Made by a program: the position numbers and the translations under genes. From VGMA01 sp964655475 (lineage in GTDB: Bacteria > Chlamydiota > Chlamydiia > Chlamydiales > VGMA01), in NCBI GenBank assembly GCA_964655475.1, contig CAZZMO010000002.1:62001-126000 (forward strand): DNA of 64,000 bases, read 5' to 3'. The notes below the pieces were generated by a model. The model did not search any database. It had not been told where the DNA came from and was given only the letters and a program-made list of their open reading frames with translations. This document shows, piece after piece, positions 8,920 to 18,172 of this stretch (within the stretch, counting starts at the first letter, position 1; the number at the start of each line of letters is the position of its first letter).

Positions 8920-10086
8920 TTATTTATCTGAAGGGGTGGCTCCATGAAAGAACTCTCTATTTCTTCGGAAGAGTTTTTCAAATTCGATACGGTCTAACTC
9001 TTTGAGCTCTTCAGGAGAGAGACGATCTGTATGGGGAATGAAGCTTCCACCGAGGACGCCAGAGCAAGGAGTGCCTTGTGGATATTCAGGTGTTACAGAC
9101 TGATCTTTGGAAAAAAGGTAGATATATTCTTCGTTTCCATCTTGTCCTACTTTGGTGTAGATCATGTAGTTCATGTGGGCACTACCTGATTTTTTATTTA
9201 ATGTGAGTAGGTGGCCACGGACAGGGATGAGTAAGGGATCTTGATTGAGTTCATGAGCTCCAAGTCCTGAGCAGTTAAAGATCACCTCTTCTTCTACTTG
9301 GTCATAGGAATGGATGTGTTCGATTTCTACATCGAGGTCAAGTCTTAGCGCTTCATTGAGAAGCTCATTCATTAAGGTAGTAGTATTCATAAAGAAGGTT
9401 TTATATTCGAGGTAGTTTTGGTGAATTGCTCTATTACCAAAATCTAATGTGACATATTTTTTTGGAGGGATCAGTCCTCTTGCTTCTAGATCCTCTACGC
9501 CAGCTTCAGTATCAATGCTGCAGTAAACAGGGATGAATCGAACAGCTTTTTGAGAGATGTATGGGTGGAGACCTTTTTCAATTTGTTGATAGGTAAGGAA
9601 TGTGTGCATTCCGATCCTGTTAAGGTCTTCTTGTTCTTCAGGGGAAGTTTTTACAGATACAAGGGCAAAGTAGCCCGCCGCTCTCCAAGATGTAATGTCA
9701 TGAATGCTTTTAGTTGAGATTCTTGAAACTTTATACCCAAGGCGTGTGAGTTCAATCGCTGAAGTGAGTCCCATACAACCAGAGCCAATCACGCGGATCG
9801 GCGTTTTTTTATCGGGATGACTCTCTTCAAAGAGTCTGATCGCTTTATCGACGGAACCAAACAAAGTCGTCCATCCTGATCCACCATGACCATAACAGTT
9901 GACGATGGTCTTTTCATTCACTTTTTCTAAAGAGATGTTAAATTTCCCATCTCTCATAGGGCGGGTGCAGGTGATCATTTCAGAAATCGTATCTTTAGAG
10001 ATTTGAGGGGGCTCAAGTCTGACAATTTCGGGGTCTTGGTTAGAAAACATCATAGAACACAAAATTACATTAGTTAGAGAAAACAT
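8920..10086 (-). CDS. D-amino-acid-oxidase-like FAD oxidoreductase with circularly permuted motif order
   Basis: 388 residues. In ordinary D-amino-acid oxidases the FAD motif GxGxxG is N-terminal, and the signature RPxR...NYGHGGxGxT...G is C-terminal. Here RPMRDG (42-47), ISLE (51-54) and CYGHGGSGWTTLFGS (64-78) come first. A short linker (about 84-96) leads to VIGSGCMGL (99-107), then the middle of the fold (VIFNCSGLGAHEL, LIPVRGHLLTL), and the protein ends just where RPxR would be expected. All parts are present, so this reads as a circular permutation rather than a fragment. Oxidation of a D-amino acid or related amine is the family reaction; the substrate is unknown. The ATG at 10086 follows AGGAT. 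Confidence 0.8.
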   Translation of the reverse strand: MFSLTNVILCSMMFSNQDPEIVRLEPPQISKDTISEMITCTRPMRDGKFNISLEKVNEKTIVNCYGHGGSGWTTLFGSVDKAIRLFEESHPDKKTPIRVIGSGCMGLTSAIELTRLGYKVSRISTKSIHDITSWRAAGYFALVSVKTSPEEQEDLNRIGMHTFLTYQQIEKGLHPYISQKAVRFIPVYCSIDTEAGVEDLEARGLIPPKKYVTLDFGNRAIHQNYLEYKTFFMNTTTLMNELLNEALRLDLDVEIEHIHSYDQVEEEVIFNCSGLGAHELNQDPLLIPVRGHLLTLNKKSGSAHMNYMIYTKVGQDGNEEYIYLFSKDQSVTPEYPQGTPCSGVLGGSFIPHTDRLSPEELKELDRIEFEKLFRRNREFFHGATPSDK

Positions 10087-10191
10087 GTTTGTACTTATCC
10101 TAGTAAAAATTTCTGGCTAAAAATAGAAGTGCATCGGGGAGAAAGTGTATGAACAGGTGTATTTTAAGTCAAAAATATCGCGCAACAATCT

Positions 10192-10902
10192 CTAAGATAA
10201 ATTTCGAGCTTCTAATTTTTGAAAAAAATCTGCCACACTCATTTCATCAAAAGTTTCTACATAGAGATCGACAGGCCCAAAAGTTTGTGTTTTGGTATAA
10301 GTATTTGGGATGGCAATGGTAAAGCATCCAGCAGAAAGACCTGCTCTTACTCCCGATGCACTATCTTCTATGACGATCGTCTCTTCGGGGGTGATGTTGA
10401 GGATTTTCATCGCTTCGAGATAGATGTAAGGTTTAGGTTTGTTGACCCCATCTGGATCTCGATAGGAGGTTAAATCATCTTGACCTGAGAGGACTAAGTC
10501 GACTGAAGTGCTTAAATCAAGGCGGCGTAGATGAGTGAGAACATCTTCTTTTTTTGCGGCAGAGCAGACTCCAATTTTAAATCCCAATACCTCTTTTTCT
10601 TTAGCAAGCCGCTTAAGAAATTCCACGGTACTAGTAATGGATGGAATCCCTTTCTCTATCAGTGTCTTATAGTAGGCTTTCTTTGTCTGAAGGAGAATAT
10701 CTGCACATTCTTTACCAATTTTTTTGGCAAATGTGAGGGCAATTTCAGGTGCGGGAGATCCCATGAACTCAGAATATTCCTCTAAAGAGAGGATGAGTCC
10801 AAAAGTGCCTACTGAGTAAGCCCAAGCTTGGTAGTGTGCATATTCGCTATCGACAAGTGTACCATCGCAGTCAAATAGAACTGCACTAATTCGGGAGGGC
10901 AT
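10192..10902 (-). CDS. HAD-superfamily phosphatase/phosphomutase, tandem copy 2
   Basis: 236 residues of the beta-phosphoglucomutase-like HAD subfamily. Motif I is [12 protein letters not shown] (nucleophile Asp and acid/base Asp, residues 9-20), motif II is the Ser of GVCSAAKK, motif III is the Lys of NKPKPYIYLEAM, and motif IV is VIEDSASGVRAG. The helical cap sits between motifs I and II. It is closely related to the upstream gene, whose 3' end overlaps its start by 17 bases, so the two arose by tandem duplication and are probably co-translated. Substrate (a sugar phosphate or similar) cannot be read from the sequence. Confidence 0.85.
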   Translation of the reverse strand: MPSRISAVLFDCDGTLVDSEYAHYQAWAYSVGTFGLILSLEEYSEFMGSPAPEIALTFAKKIGKECADILLQTKKAYYKTLIEKGIPSITSTVEFLKRLAKEKEVLGFKIGVCSAAKKEDVLTHLRRLDLSTSVDLVLSGQDDLTSYRDPDGVNKPKPYIYLEAMKILNITPEETIVIEDSASGVRAGLSAGCFTIAIPNTYTKTQTFGPVDLYVETFDEMSVADFFQKLEARNLS

Positions 10903-11608
10903 ATTTAGCAGCGGCCTTATTCAAAAGTTCATGGATAGAGACGCCTTGTAGAGAATCTAGACAAAGATCTGCCATCTCAAAGTTGGAGTGTTTTGTATGC
11001 TGGTTGGGAATCACCACCGTATAGCAGCCTGCAGCGACACCCGATTTTACACCTGTCAAACTATCTTCGATCGCGATTGTTTCATGAGGGAAAACAGAAA
11101 GCTCTTCCATTGCTTTTAAGTAGACATAAGGTTTTGGCTTATTGACCCCATCGGGATCTTGATATTCTGGAAGGTCATCTTGTCCTGATAAAACAATGTC
11201 AAAAAGGTGTTCAATCTTTAAGGAAGCAATATGAACCAAGATTTCTTCTTTGGTGGCTCCTGAACAGAGACCGATCTTGATCCCAAGCTCCTCTTTTTTT
11301 GCACCGAGTGCTTTTAAGAAGTTGACTGTGTGAATGATGGGTGGGAGCCCTTTCTTAGAAAGTTCGACAAACTTTCTTCGCTTGATCTCTAGCAATTCAA
11401 GAGCTATTTCATTTCCATAGTCTTCAGTGAAAAATTGAGCGATTACGTTATCAGGAAGGCCAGCATGTTTGGCCGCATTTTCTTTAGTTAAGGTGAGGCC
11501 GAGGTCGAGAAATGCGAGTTCCCATGCAATTACATGGGTCTGTTCACTATCAACTAGTGTGCCGTCACAATCGAAGAGAATTGCTTTTATAAAGTTATTT
11601 TGAATCAA
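10886..11608 (-). CDS. HAD-superfamily phosphatase/phosphomutase, tandem copy 1
   Basis: 240 residues with the same four HAD motifs as its neighbour: [36 protein letters not shown] and [11 protein letters not shown]. The paralogs share long near-identical blocks around VLSGQDDL and [11 protein letters not shown], but differ in the cap, which usually sets substrate choice. This is the first gene of the pair. The divergent ABC transporter operon begins 65 bases away at 11674. Confidence 0.85.
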   Translation of the reverse strand: MIQNNFIKAILFDCDGTLVDSEQTHVIAWELAFLDLGLTLTKENAAKHAGLPDNVIAQFFTEDYGNEIALELLEIKRRKFVELSKKGLPPIIHTVNFLKALGAKKEELGIKIGLCSGATKEEILVHIASLKIEHLFDIVLSGQDDLPEYQDPDGVNKPKPYVYLKAMEELSVFPHETIAIEDSLTGVKSGVAAGCYTVVIPNQHTKHSNFEMADLCLDSLQGVSIHELLNKAAAKYALPN

Positions 11609-11673
11609 ATTTTCCTACCTTTCAAAAGGGAAAATATATAACCTCTTATAGTTATTTTCAAGTTGTTATCCCT

Positions 11674-12612
11674 ATGGCAATGATCACAGTCCGTGACCTG
11701 TCGAAAAGTTTTCTCGTAAAACGACTTTTTCAGTCGAAACCGAAAGAATTTTCTGCGATTCAACAAATTTCTTTTTCTATCGAAAAAGGGGAGAGGGTCG
11801 CTTTTATTGGGCCAAACGGCGCAGGAAAGTCTACAACGATAAAGATGTTAACGGGGATTCTATACCCCACATCAGGCCATATTGAAGTGATGGGAATGGT
11901 CCCTTGGAAGGAGAGAAAGGCTCTCGGTTATCGGATCGGTACGGTGTTTGGGCAAAGAAGTCAACTTTGGTACCATTTACCGCCAGAGGAGACATTTTCC
12001 CTGCTCGAAAAGATTTATGAAATAGAGCCAGCTCGTTTTCAAAAAGAGCTAAAAGAACTCGTCGAGGTCTTTGAGTTAGGGCATTTACTCGATAAACCAG
12101 TGAGAAAACTCTCTCTTGGGGAGAGAATGAGATGTGAAATTGTAGCAAGTCTTCTCCATAGCCCAGAGGTTCTCTTTCTCGATGAACCAACGATAGGTTT
12201 AGACATCAACGCCAAACTCAAGATCAGAAGTCTTCTCCACGAAAGATCTAAAGAGGAGGGGACGACTCTATTTCTCACCTCTCACGACACAGCTGATATC
12301 GAACAGGTATGTGATCGGGTCATTGTTTTAAATCATGGAAGCATCATTCTCGACAGCTCCTTACGAGAGCTCAAGAAGAAGTATGTCAAAAAGAAGGTTC
12401 TTACTTTGGTCACTGAAGAAGAAACACTTCCGTTAGAACTTTCAGGAGTGACAGTGTTGGATAATGCCCAGCACCACTTTCAGTGTGAAGTGGACCTCAG
12501 TAGAGTTGCAATCGATCAGGTCATTCAAGAAGCTCTCAAATTGACAGCTGTGAAAGATATCACGATCGAAGATCCTTCCATGGAAGAAATTATCCGTACG
12601 GTATATGGTTAG
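11674..12612 (+). CDS. ABC-2 type transporter, ATP-binding protein
   Basis: 312 residues. Walker [10 protein letters not shown] (near residue 50), signature [10 protein letters not shown], Walker [13 protein letters not shown] and H-loop TSHD are all present, so ATP hydrolysis is expected. The roughly 90-residue C-terminal tail is typical of ABC-2 exporters. Two permease genes follow with 8- and 4-base overlaps, giving a complete exporter. The ATG has no obvious ribosome site. The three-gene arrangement matches the DUF990-type ABC-2 systems known in other bacteria, whose substrates are mostly undefined. Confidence 0.93.
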   Translation: MAMITVRDLSKSFLVKRLFQSKPKEFSAIQQISFSIEKGERVAFIGPNGAGKSTTIKMLTGILYPTSGHIEVMGMVPWKERKALGYRIGTVFGQRSQLWYHLPPEETFSLLEKIYEIEPARFQKELKELVEVFELGHLLDKPVRKLSLGERMRCEIVASLLHSPEVLFLDEPTIGLDINAKLKIRSLLHERSKEEGTTLFLTSHDTADIEQVCDRVIVLNHGSIILDSSLRELKKKYVKKKVLTLVTEEETLPLELSGVTVLDNAQHHFQCEVDLSRVAIDQVIQEALKLTAVKDITIEDPSMEEIIRTVYG

Positions 12613-13387
12613 TAAATATTTCACGATTTTCCGACTCTCTTTTGGCTATGCCTTGCAAAATCGGAAGGCGTTCATGGGGCTCAGCATTTTTCTGATCACT
12701 TGTCTGATCATTTTTGCAGAGCTTTGGAAGATTGTTGCGGTGAGGATGGGAGCTCTCGATTTAAATCCTGATCAGCTTCTTTGGTACATCGCCTTTAACG
12801 AATGGGTGCTAGTCTCTTTTCCTGATATCCAAGATGATATAGAGTCAGACCTCCGTAGTGGCCGCTTTGGCTATCTTCTTCCGAGACCGATCTCCTATTT
12901 GGGATCGATATTTGCAGAGGGAATGGGAAAACTTTCTGCTAATCTTCTCGTTTTAGGGATTGTCACTTTTGGGTTTACTTGGTTTAAAGTGGGCTTTGTT
13001 CCGCTAGCTGCTCCAGAATTTTTAGCTCTTTCTTTAATAGGTGTTTTTGCAGGTGTTGTAGGAACTCTTTTTTTGATGCTGATTGGCATTTCTGCGTTTT
13101 GGATAGGGCAGATCGCTCCGTTTGAATCAGCATGGGAAAAATTACTCCTCACGTTAGGTGGATTGATGCTCCCTCTGACAATCTATCCAGACTGGCTCCA
13201 AACGGTAGCAAAATTTACCCCCTTCCCAATGATTTTAGGAGGAAGAAGTGTGCTTGTCATTGATTTTCATTGGCATGAAGCTGCAGTCGTGTCCGCTTCA
13301 CTTCTATTTTGGGCCCTCTTTGTTCTTTCTCTACTAGCGCTTCTTTATAGAAGAGGCTTGAAAAAAGTAAATATGGAGGGGGGATGA
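12605..13387 (+). CDS. ABC-2 type transporter permease 1
   Basis: 260 residues with six predicted membrane segments (for example [70 protein letters not shown]). It is the first of two half-permeases of the exporter encoded with the ATPase upstream. It begins 8 bases inside the ATPase gene and ends in an ATGA overlap with the second permease, a translational-coupling layout. The sequence [27 protein letters not shown] is the cytoplasmic loop usual in DUF990-type permeases. Confidence 0.88.
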   Translation: MVSKYFTIFRLSFGYALQNRKAFMGLSIFLITCLIIFAELWKIVAVRMGALDLNPDQLLWYIAFNEWVLVSFPDIQDDIESDLRSGRFGYLLPRPISYLGSIFAEGMGKLSANLLVLGIVTFGFTWFKVGFVPLAAPEFLALSLIGVFAGVVGTLFLMLIGISAFWIGQIAPFESAWEKLLLTLGGLMLPLTIYPDWLQTVAKFTPFPMILGGRSVLVIDFHWHEAAVVSASLLFWALFVLSLLALLYRRGLKKVNMEGG

Positions 13388-14145
13388 GATTCTTTTTCTC
13401 TCTTTTAAGAGTGAGCATTCGTGCTTCAACGAGCCTCAGAGGGGCATTCTTTCTCGAGTCTCTTCTCATGGTTGTGAATAACCTTGTCTTTGTATTCTTG
13501 TGGTGGATCTTTTTTCAGCGTTTCCCAGAAATTGGGGGATGGAAAATGAGAGAGATCATCGCCCTCAATGCAGTAGGGCTTGGCGCTTATGGACTTATGC
13601 AAATCTGTTTTGGTGGAGTGAAGCAGCTCTCAAAGATGATCCTCGACGGAGATCTCGATCTATTCATGACGCAGCCGAAAAACCTTCTCATCCACCTCAT
13701 TAGCTCGAGATCAGTTCCCAAGGGGTGGGGGCATCTCATGACCACTCTGATCTTGATGTATATCGGAAAACTTTGGCACCCGATTATTTTAGTGAGTATC
13801 GTAACGGGGGCGCTTGTATTTGCAGCGGTGAGTGTGATTGCTCATAGCTTAGTATTTTGGCTCGGTCCGCTCGACAACCTATCGAAAAAATACTGCGAAT
13901 CGCTTTACTTATTCGCCCTCTATCCGACGAACATCTACTCAGGTCTTTTACAAGTAGTGATGTTCACTCTGATTCCAGCAGGAGTCATCAGCTACCTTCC
14001 TGTAGAGCTATTTAAAACCTTCTCCTGGGAAAAGCTTCTCTTATTAATAGGATCCTCCTCCCTCTTCTTCTCCCTAGCCCACCTCATATTCAACCTGGGA
14101 CTCAAGAGGTATGAGTCTGGTAATCAGTTTAGGATCAAGGGATAG
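13384..14145 (+). CDS. ABC-2 type transporter permease 2
   Basis: 253 residues, about six membrane segments. The loop GGVKQLSKMILDGDLDLFMTQPKN is equivalent to the one in permease 1 and characteristic of these ABC-2 permeases. The ATGA overlap with the preceding gene indicates coupled translation. It is the last gene of the exporter operon; a convergent carbonic anhydrase gene ends 5 bases beyond the stop. The exporter's cargo is not evident from context. Confidence 0.88.
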   Translation: MRFFFSLLRVSIRASTSLRGAFFLESLLMVVNNLVFVFLWWIFFQRFPEIGGWKMREIIALNAVGLGAYGLMQICFGGVKQLSKMILDGDLDLFMTQPKNLLIHLISSRSVPKGWGHLMTTLILMYIGKLWHPIILVSIVTGALVFAAVSVIAHSLVFWLGPLDNLSKKYCESLYLFALYPTNIYSGLLQVVMFTLIPAGVISYLPVELFKTFSWEKLLLLIGSSSLFFSLAHLIFNLGLKRYESGNQFRIKG

Positions 14146-14150
14146 GATCT

Positions 14151-14774
14151 CTAAGGTAAGATCTCTACAAGGCCAGTGTCGAAGTCGTAGTAAGCTGCTC
14201 TGACTATGATCTGTCTTAGTGTTAATAGCTCACTAATGATCGGAGATTGACTGATGAATTCACAGACATTAGTGGCATTGTAGTGGGTCGCTTTTTTAAG
14301 AAGAATGTCCTGAGGGGAGCCTTTAGCTTTGGTGACTGCGGGACGGATGAGCTGGGAGATGTAGCGAATATCGCCTGTTTGATCTTGAATGACCGCATTG
14401 ACAGCTCCACAACGCTGATGTCCCATTACGATGATACAAGAAGAGCCAAGGACTTTTGCAGCATACTCAATGCTCTCCATTTCTAATGGGCCCACGACGT
14501 TTCCAGCAACGCGAATGACAAAGATATCTCCGATCCCTTGGTCAAAGAGGATCTCGGGAGCGACCCTCGAGTCTGAGCAGGCAACGATGATAGCGAAGGG
14601 GCTCTGACCGGTGCTAACGGCTTCTCTTTTGGCTAAATCTTGGTTGGGGTTTAACGATTGGTTCTGTTGAAACCTCTTATTCCCTTCGATGAGTTTATTA
14701 AACGCCTCCTGGGGATCTATCGCTGAAAGTGTTGTAAGACCCAATAGACAAATGGCGCATAATGACTTGAACAT
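14151..14774 (-). CDS. Exported beta-class carbonic anhydrase
   Basis: 207 residues. Interconverts CO2 and bicarbonate. Zinc ligands Cys66 (in CSDSR, with the Asp68/Arg70 dyad), His119 and Cys122 (GHQRCGAV) are all present. An N-terminal hydrophobic segment (residues 1-18, MFKSLCAICLLGLTTLSA) looks like a signal peptide, so it should act in the periplasm, whereas most beta-class enzymes are cytoplasmic. Length is normal. It is convergent with the ABC-2 operon and is a single-gene unit. Confidence 0.92.
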   Translation of the reverse strand: MFKSLCAICLLGLTTLSAIDPQEAFNKLIEGNKRFQQNQSLNPNQDLAKREAVSTGQSPFAIIVACSDSRVAPEILFDQGIGDIFVIRVAGNVVGPLEMESIEYAAKVLGSSCIIVMGHQRCGAVNAVIQDQTGDIRYISQLIRPAVTKAKGSPQDILLKKATHYNATNVCEFISQSPIISELLTLRQIIVRAAYYDFDTGLVEILP

Positions 14775-14897
14775 CTCTTTTTACCTTTAAATTTACCCTC
14801 CCTGTACAAAATGTAGGATAAAAAAACAACAGCTAACTTAAATTGTTGATATTTAGTTGGTGAAATTACTAAAAAAGAGACGTGATAAGATAAAAAT

Positions 14898-15389
14898 ATG
14901 GAATTTTATCTTAAATATAGCGGTATCTTAAAACTCCGCTCAAATATACGAGAGAAACATAAGATCAGAAAGATGTTTCACTCTCAACTCTCTGAACTTG
15001 CCGACTATCTCAAGACTCAAAAAGTGGGACGAGAGGAGTGGTTCAATAGCCGCTACCGCAAAGAGGTGGGGACTGTTCACTTTCAGCCCATGATCCCCCA
15101 TTCTGTAGAATATTATGTAAAATTAGAGGTCTTAATCCTCTCACCCCTGCAGCACTACCAAGGGGATATCGATAACGTAGCCAAGGTTTTGATCGATTCT
15201 TTAAGAGTTCCTTCGAAATCTGAGCTCGGTGATTACACTCCAGTTGCTGGAGAGACCCCATTTTATGCTCTTTTAGAAGATGATAAGGTCGTCAAAGACC
15301 TCGTCATGTCTCAGCATAAATTATTTCACTCCATTGTGGAAGAGGTCATCATCAAGGTTACTATTTGCCCAAATAGTCAAATTCTATAA
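14898..15389 (+). CDS. RusA-like Holliday junction endonuclease
   Basis: 163 residues. The core matches the RusA arrangement: a strand before GDIDNVAKVLIDSL, then LLEDDKVV and a final strand, comparable to (L)DNxxKxxxDAL...DDxqV of RusA, whose acidic residues bind the metal. RusA resolves four-way junctions and usually sits in prophages. Here it is alone with no phage genes around, between carbonic anhydrase and a Cys-cluster protein. No strong ribosome site precedes the ATG, but the first strand FYLKYSGILKLRSN fits the family start. Its 3' end lies 11 bases from the next gene. Fairly, not fully, sure. Confidence 0.6.
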   Translation: MEFYLKYSGILKLRSNIREKHKIRKMFHSQLSELADYLKTQKVGREEWFNSRYRKEVGTVHFQPMIPHSVEYYVKLEVLILSPLQHYQGDIDNVAKVLIDSLRVPSKSELGDYTPVAGETPFYALLEDDKVVKDLVMSQHKLFHSIVEEVIIKVTICPNSQIL

Positions 15390-15399
15390 TACTGTTGGG

Positions 15400-15948
15400 A
15401 TGGCTTCTCTCGATGACATGCTCTATCTCGCATCCATTGCGAAAAAGGCGCCCCCCTTTCCTGGAGGTAGATTGCCTAAACAGTGGCTGCCCGGTTTTAT
15501 CCGCTGGCCTCTGAGAGTCCTCTTTTACCCCTTTGTTGCGATCGATGACTGGTCTCAGAGAATCGCAAGAAAAATCTTAAAGCCCCCTTTTAAACAGGTG
15601 GGAAAGTGTAAAAAACGGGGCAACTGCTGCCATTACATTCTGATGAAAAAGTCTTCTAGATTCTTGAATAGCCTCGACTTTTTTTTGCACACCCAGGTCA
15701 ACGGCTTTTTCCTTCGAGATCAGAAACCTTTTCCCTATCAGGGAAAAGAGGTCTACGTTTTTGGGTGCCGTTATCTGAAAGAAGATGGCTCTTGTGGCCA
15801 CTACCGCTTGAGACCCTCTATTTGTCGCAACTGGCCGAAGATTGAAATTTTTGGCACACCAGAGATCCTTAAAGGGTGTGGATTCATGGCTCAAGAGCGC
15901 CTGACAGGAAACATCTGGGATCAGCGCTTCGATCCTTTTGCAAGATAA
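15400..15948 (+). CDS. YkgJ-type Cys-cluster (Fe/Zn-binding) protein
   Basis: About 182 residues from ATG 15400 (MASLDDML); an upstream in-frame ATG at 15280 lies inside the RusA-like gene and adds unrelated residues. Cysteines CKKRGNCCHY, GCRYLKEDGSCGHY and PSICRNWP reproduce the CxxxxxxCC...C...C...RPxxCRxxP pattern of the YkgJ/UPF0153 family, thought to bind a metal or Fe-S cluster. Function in the family is undefined. The 3' end overlaps the convergent MFS gene by 28 bases. Confidence 0.75.
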   Translation: MASLDDMLYLASIAKKAPPFPGGRLPKQWLPGFIRWPLRVLFYPFVAIDDWSQRIARKILKPPFKQVGKCKKRGNCCHYILMKKSSRFLNSLDFFLHTQVNGFFLRDQKPFPYQGKEVYVFGCRYLKEDGSCGHYRLRPSICRNWPKIEIFGTPEILKGCGFMAQERLTGNIWDQRFDPFAR

Positions 15949-17099
15949 AAGACAAAGCCAGCAACACCAAAATTGATCAAAGAGACCCACACAAAGCTCG
16001 CCTGAGCGCTATATCCTCCAACAGGGCCGAGTAAGTACACAACCGCTGCGGCAAGAAGGGCAAAGACAAAAGAGAGGAGGTTCGCAGAACCGAAGTTTCT
16101 CCCTCTCGAAGAAAACTTACTTTCTGACATCAGGAAAAACTGAGACGGGACTAAAAAGAGTCCTCCTAACAGGCCAAGCCCTCCGAGTGAGATTATAGCG
16201 AGGGGGATAGATGGTGAAAAAAGGCCCATCGCGAGCAAAAATAGAGAAATCAACATAAGGATGATGGGTAAAAAGAGGGTCGTTCTCTTTGCAAATAAAG
16301 AGCCAAGACCTATCCCTAGTGCAGTGATCGAAAACAGATACCCACCATCTACATCTTTAAGTCCTAAAGAATTAATTGCATATGGGACGATATTGATTTG
16401 AGTGAATGCACCAATGAATATGAAGTAAGCAAAACAAAAAAAGCCAAGCCAGAGACGAGAGGACTTTTTGAGGTCTATGGCTGTCTCTTTCCATTCATCG
16501 ATAGGGAAGAGCGTCCAGGCTTTTTTCGGGTTCATGGGAGCTGTCCGTTCGATATAAAAAGAGGCGGCAATAGTAGCAAGGGCCAAGATCATGCTCGGCA
16601 CGATTCCTAGGGTAAAGGAGAGGTATTCTGCAAAAAAGGAAGCGAGAGCTGTCCCTAAAATAACGGCAAGGAATGTGAAGCAGGCAATGAAGCTGTTTGC
16701 CTTCAATAGATGATCACCTTCAACAATTTCAGGAATAATCCCATATTTTGAAGGACCAAAAAGGGCAGATGATGTGGAGAGGAGAAACAAGACGAAGTAG
16801 CTCAATGTTTCTGACTGGTAGTGGAAGCTGATCAGTGCCAAAAGTAAAATGAAAGTATCAGCTATTTTCGTAAAGAGTGTGATTTTCTGTTTGCTGAGCT
16901 TATCTGCCAGTGTTCCCCCCAGAGTGGAAAAGAGGATGAAAGGGAGGATGAACAGTCCCCCTGTCATTGACATCACACAGGAGGCTTCTTTACTGCCGTT
17001 CAATGAGATAAGGAAATAGGCTACGAGGCTTTTCAGAATGTTTTCATTCATAGCCACGACGAATTGGACAAAATTGAGGAGGTGGAAAGAGCGCTTCAT
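15921..17099 (-). CDS. MFS transporter
   Basis: 392 residues with about 11-12 membrane segments. The loop GGTLADKLSKQKI (about residues 60-72) is the MFS motif A (GxLaDrxgrkkv). Overall pattern and neighbouring residues (ALFGPSKYGIIPEIV, near residue 115) resemble the lysophospholipid carrier LplT group, where GP(x)KYxilPe is common. Lysophospholipid uptake is therefore a reasonable inference but not certain. It is convergent with and overlaps the Cys-cluster gene. It may share a transcript with the two genes upstream (17129-19102). Confidence 0.85.
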   Translation of the reverse strand: MKRSFHLLNFVQFVVAMNENILKSLVAYFLISLNGSKEASCVMSMTGGLFILPFILFSTLGGTLADKLSKQKITLFTKIADTFILLLALISFHYQSETLSYFVLFLLSTSSALFGPSKYGIIPEIVEGDHLLKANSFIACFTFLAVILGTALASFFAEYLSFTLGIVPSMILALATIAASFYIERTAPMNPKKAWTLFPIDEWKETAIDLKKSSRLWLGFFCFAYFIFIGAFTQINIVPYAINSLGLKDVDGGYLFSITALGIGLGSLFAKRTTLFLPIILMLISLFLLAMGLFSPSIPLAIISLGGLGLLGGLFLVPSQFFLMSESKFSSRGRNFGSANLLSFVFALLAAAVVYLLGPVGGYSAQASFVWVSLINFGVAGFVFYLAKGSKR

Positions 17100-17128
17100 T
17101 TTTTTCTTTCTAAAAGGAAGGTATTAAT

Positions 17129-18154
17129 TTAGCAAGAGAGATGGAGCTCTTCCAGATCGAGTAAGAACTTTTGTAATGTAAACTTGTTATGGAAGATCGT
17201 GTGGGCTCTTTTAGCGAGTAGAGAGGCTTCTTCTTGATGGTTCCAAATCCATTCAATGAGTTCGTGAACCCTTTGGTACATCTCTTCTCCGCTAGGACTC
17301 CTTTCTATGTATAAGACAGAGTCTTTAAACTCTTTTTCAATGAAAGGGTGGCGGTCGACAATAACCACGGCACTTGCTGCAATCGCATCGAAAAAGTGGT
17401 GAGAAGGGACGTGGCTGCCAAACTGATACTCTGAGTGAAGGACTAAGGCAATTCCAGATTGGTGGATTGCTTCCATTTTATCGTTGATGTCGGCAGAGGA
17501 CTGAAACGTGTCGAGGTAGCCCGATCGATCGAGAAGGGAGGAGAGTTTCTTGAAAGAGGCAGAGAGCTGTGAATCAGAAGAGAATTGAAAAATCCTTTTT
17601 GGATCAGGCTCGTAAAACTCTGTAGAAAAAGAGCTCCAATACCAAGGTAAGCACTGGAGAGTGTTTTTGGGGTAGAGGCGCTGCAATTGATCGATCAAAG
17701 AAGGGAGTGTAAGGACCGCTTTCCATTGAAGAGGATCGAAGATCGATGGGTCATCTTTAATAGTGTCATATTCTCTATGGGAGAGGAGGAGGTAGTTTCG
17801 GCGAGCATCGTGAGGAGGTAAATCTTTTGTCATCGAAATGATGAAGTCAGGATTTATATTTTTGACAATTTCCATGAAGGGTTGTAGAGGGCGGTATTTG
17901 GACCATTTTGAAGGCTTTAATGAGACTTCATACCCCTGCCAATTGAGTGTTTTACCCGCTCGAATTAACTCCATGGCGTATTCTTTTTCCTCTCCTCGTC
18001 CACGGTGAACCACGAGAAAGGTATATTTGCCTGGCTCTTGAGCTTCTACTTGGTGAAAATCAAAAGAGGTATTCCAGATCATATGACGCGCGCCGCTAAA
18101 AGCTGAAAGGACAAAGAGACTGAAAAGAGAGATCTGTAAATATTTCTTCATCAT
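17129..18154 (-). CDS. Glycosyltransferase-like protein (CgeB/GT1-type C-terminal domain)
   Basis: 341 residues with an N-terminal signal or anchor (ISLFSLFVLSAFSGA). The C-terminal half holds HVPSHHFFDAIAASAVVIVDRHPFIEKEF followed by a helix-rich end, as in the Glyco_trans_1_2/CgeB-like GT-B domains where His/Glu residues of this block bind the sugar nucleotide. The upstream neighbour, 18 bases away, is a sugar-1-phosphate nucleotidyltransferase, consistent with glycan synthesis. The exported N-terminus is odd for a nucleotide-sugar enzyme; it may be membrane anchored with a cytoplasmic domain. Moderate confidence. Confidence 0.5.
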   Translation of the reverse strand: MMKKYLQISLFSLFVLSAFSGARHMIWNTSFDFHQVEAQEPGKYTFLVVHRGRGEEKEYAMELIRAGKTLNWQGYEVSLKPSKWSKYRPLQPFMEIVKNINPDFIISMTKDLPPHDARRNYLLLSHREYDTIKDDPSIFDPLQWKAVLTLPSLIDQLQRLYPKNTLQCLPWYWSSFSTEFYEPDPKRIFQFSSDSQLSASFKKLSSLLDRSGYLDTFQSSADINDKMEAIHQSGIALVLHSEYQFGSHVPSHHFFDAIAASAVVIVDRHPFIEKEFKDSVLYIERSPSGEEMYQRVHELIEWIWNHQEEASLLAKRAHTIFHNKFTLQKFLLDLEELHLSC

Positions 18155-18172
18155 GATGGAAATATAAACGTT

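Noticed and set aside
14775..14897. Possible regulatory hairpin or riboswitch before the RusA-like gene
   Set aside because: The gap is A/T-rich without a convincing long stem or conserved riboswitch core.
15280..15399. Upstream extension of the Cys-cluster gene from ATG 15280
   Set aside because: It lies inside the RusA-like gene in another frame, and its translation is Ser/Arg-rich with no relation to the family; ATG 15400 is preferred.
14898..15948. Prophage remnant around the RusA-like gene
   Set aside because: No integrase, terminase, structural or lysis gene, and no attachment-site repeat was seen nearby.
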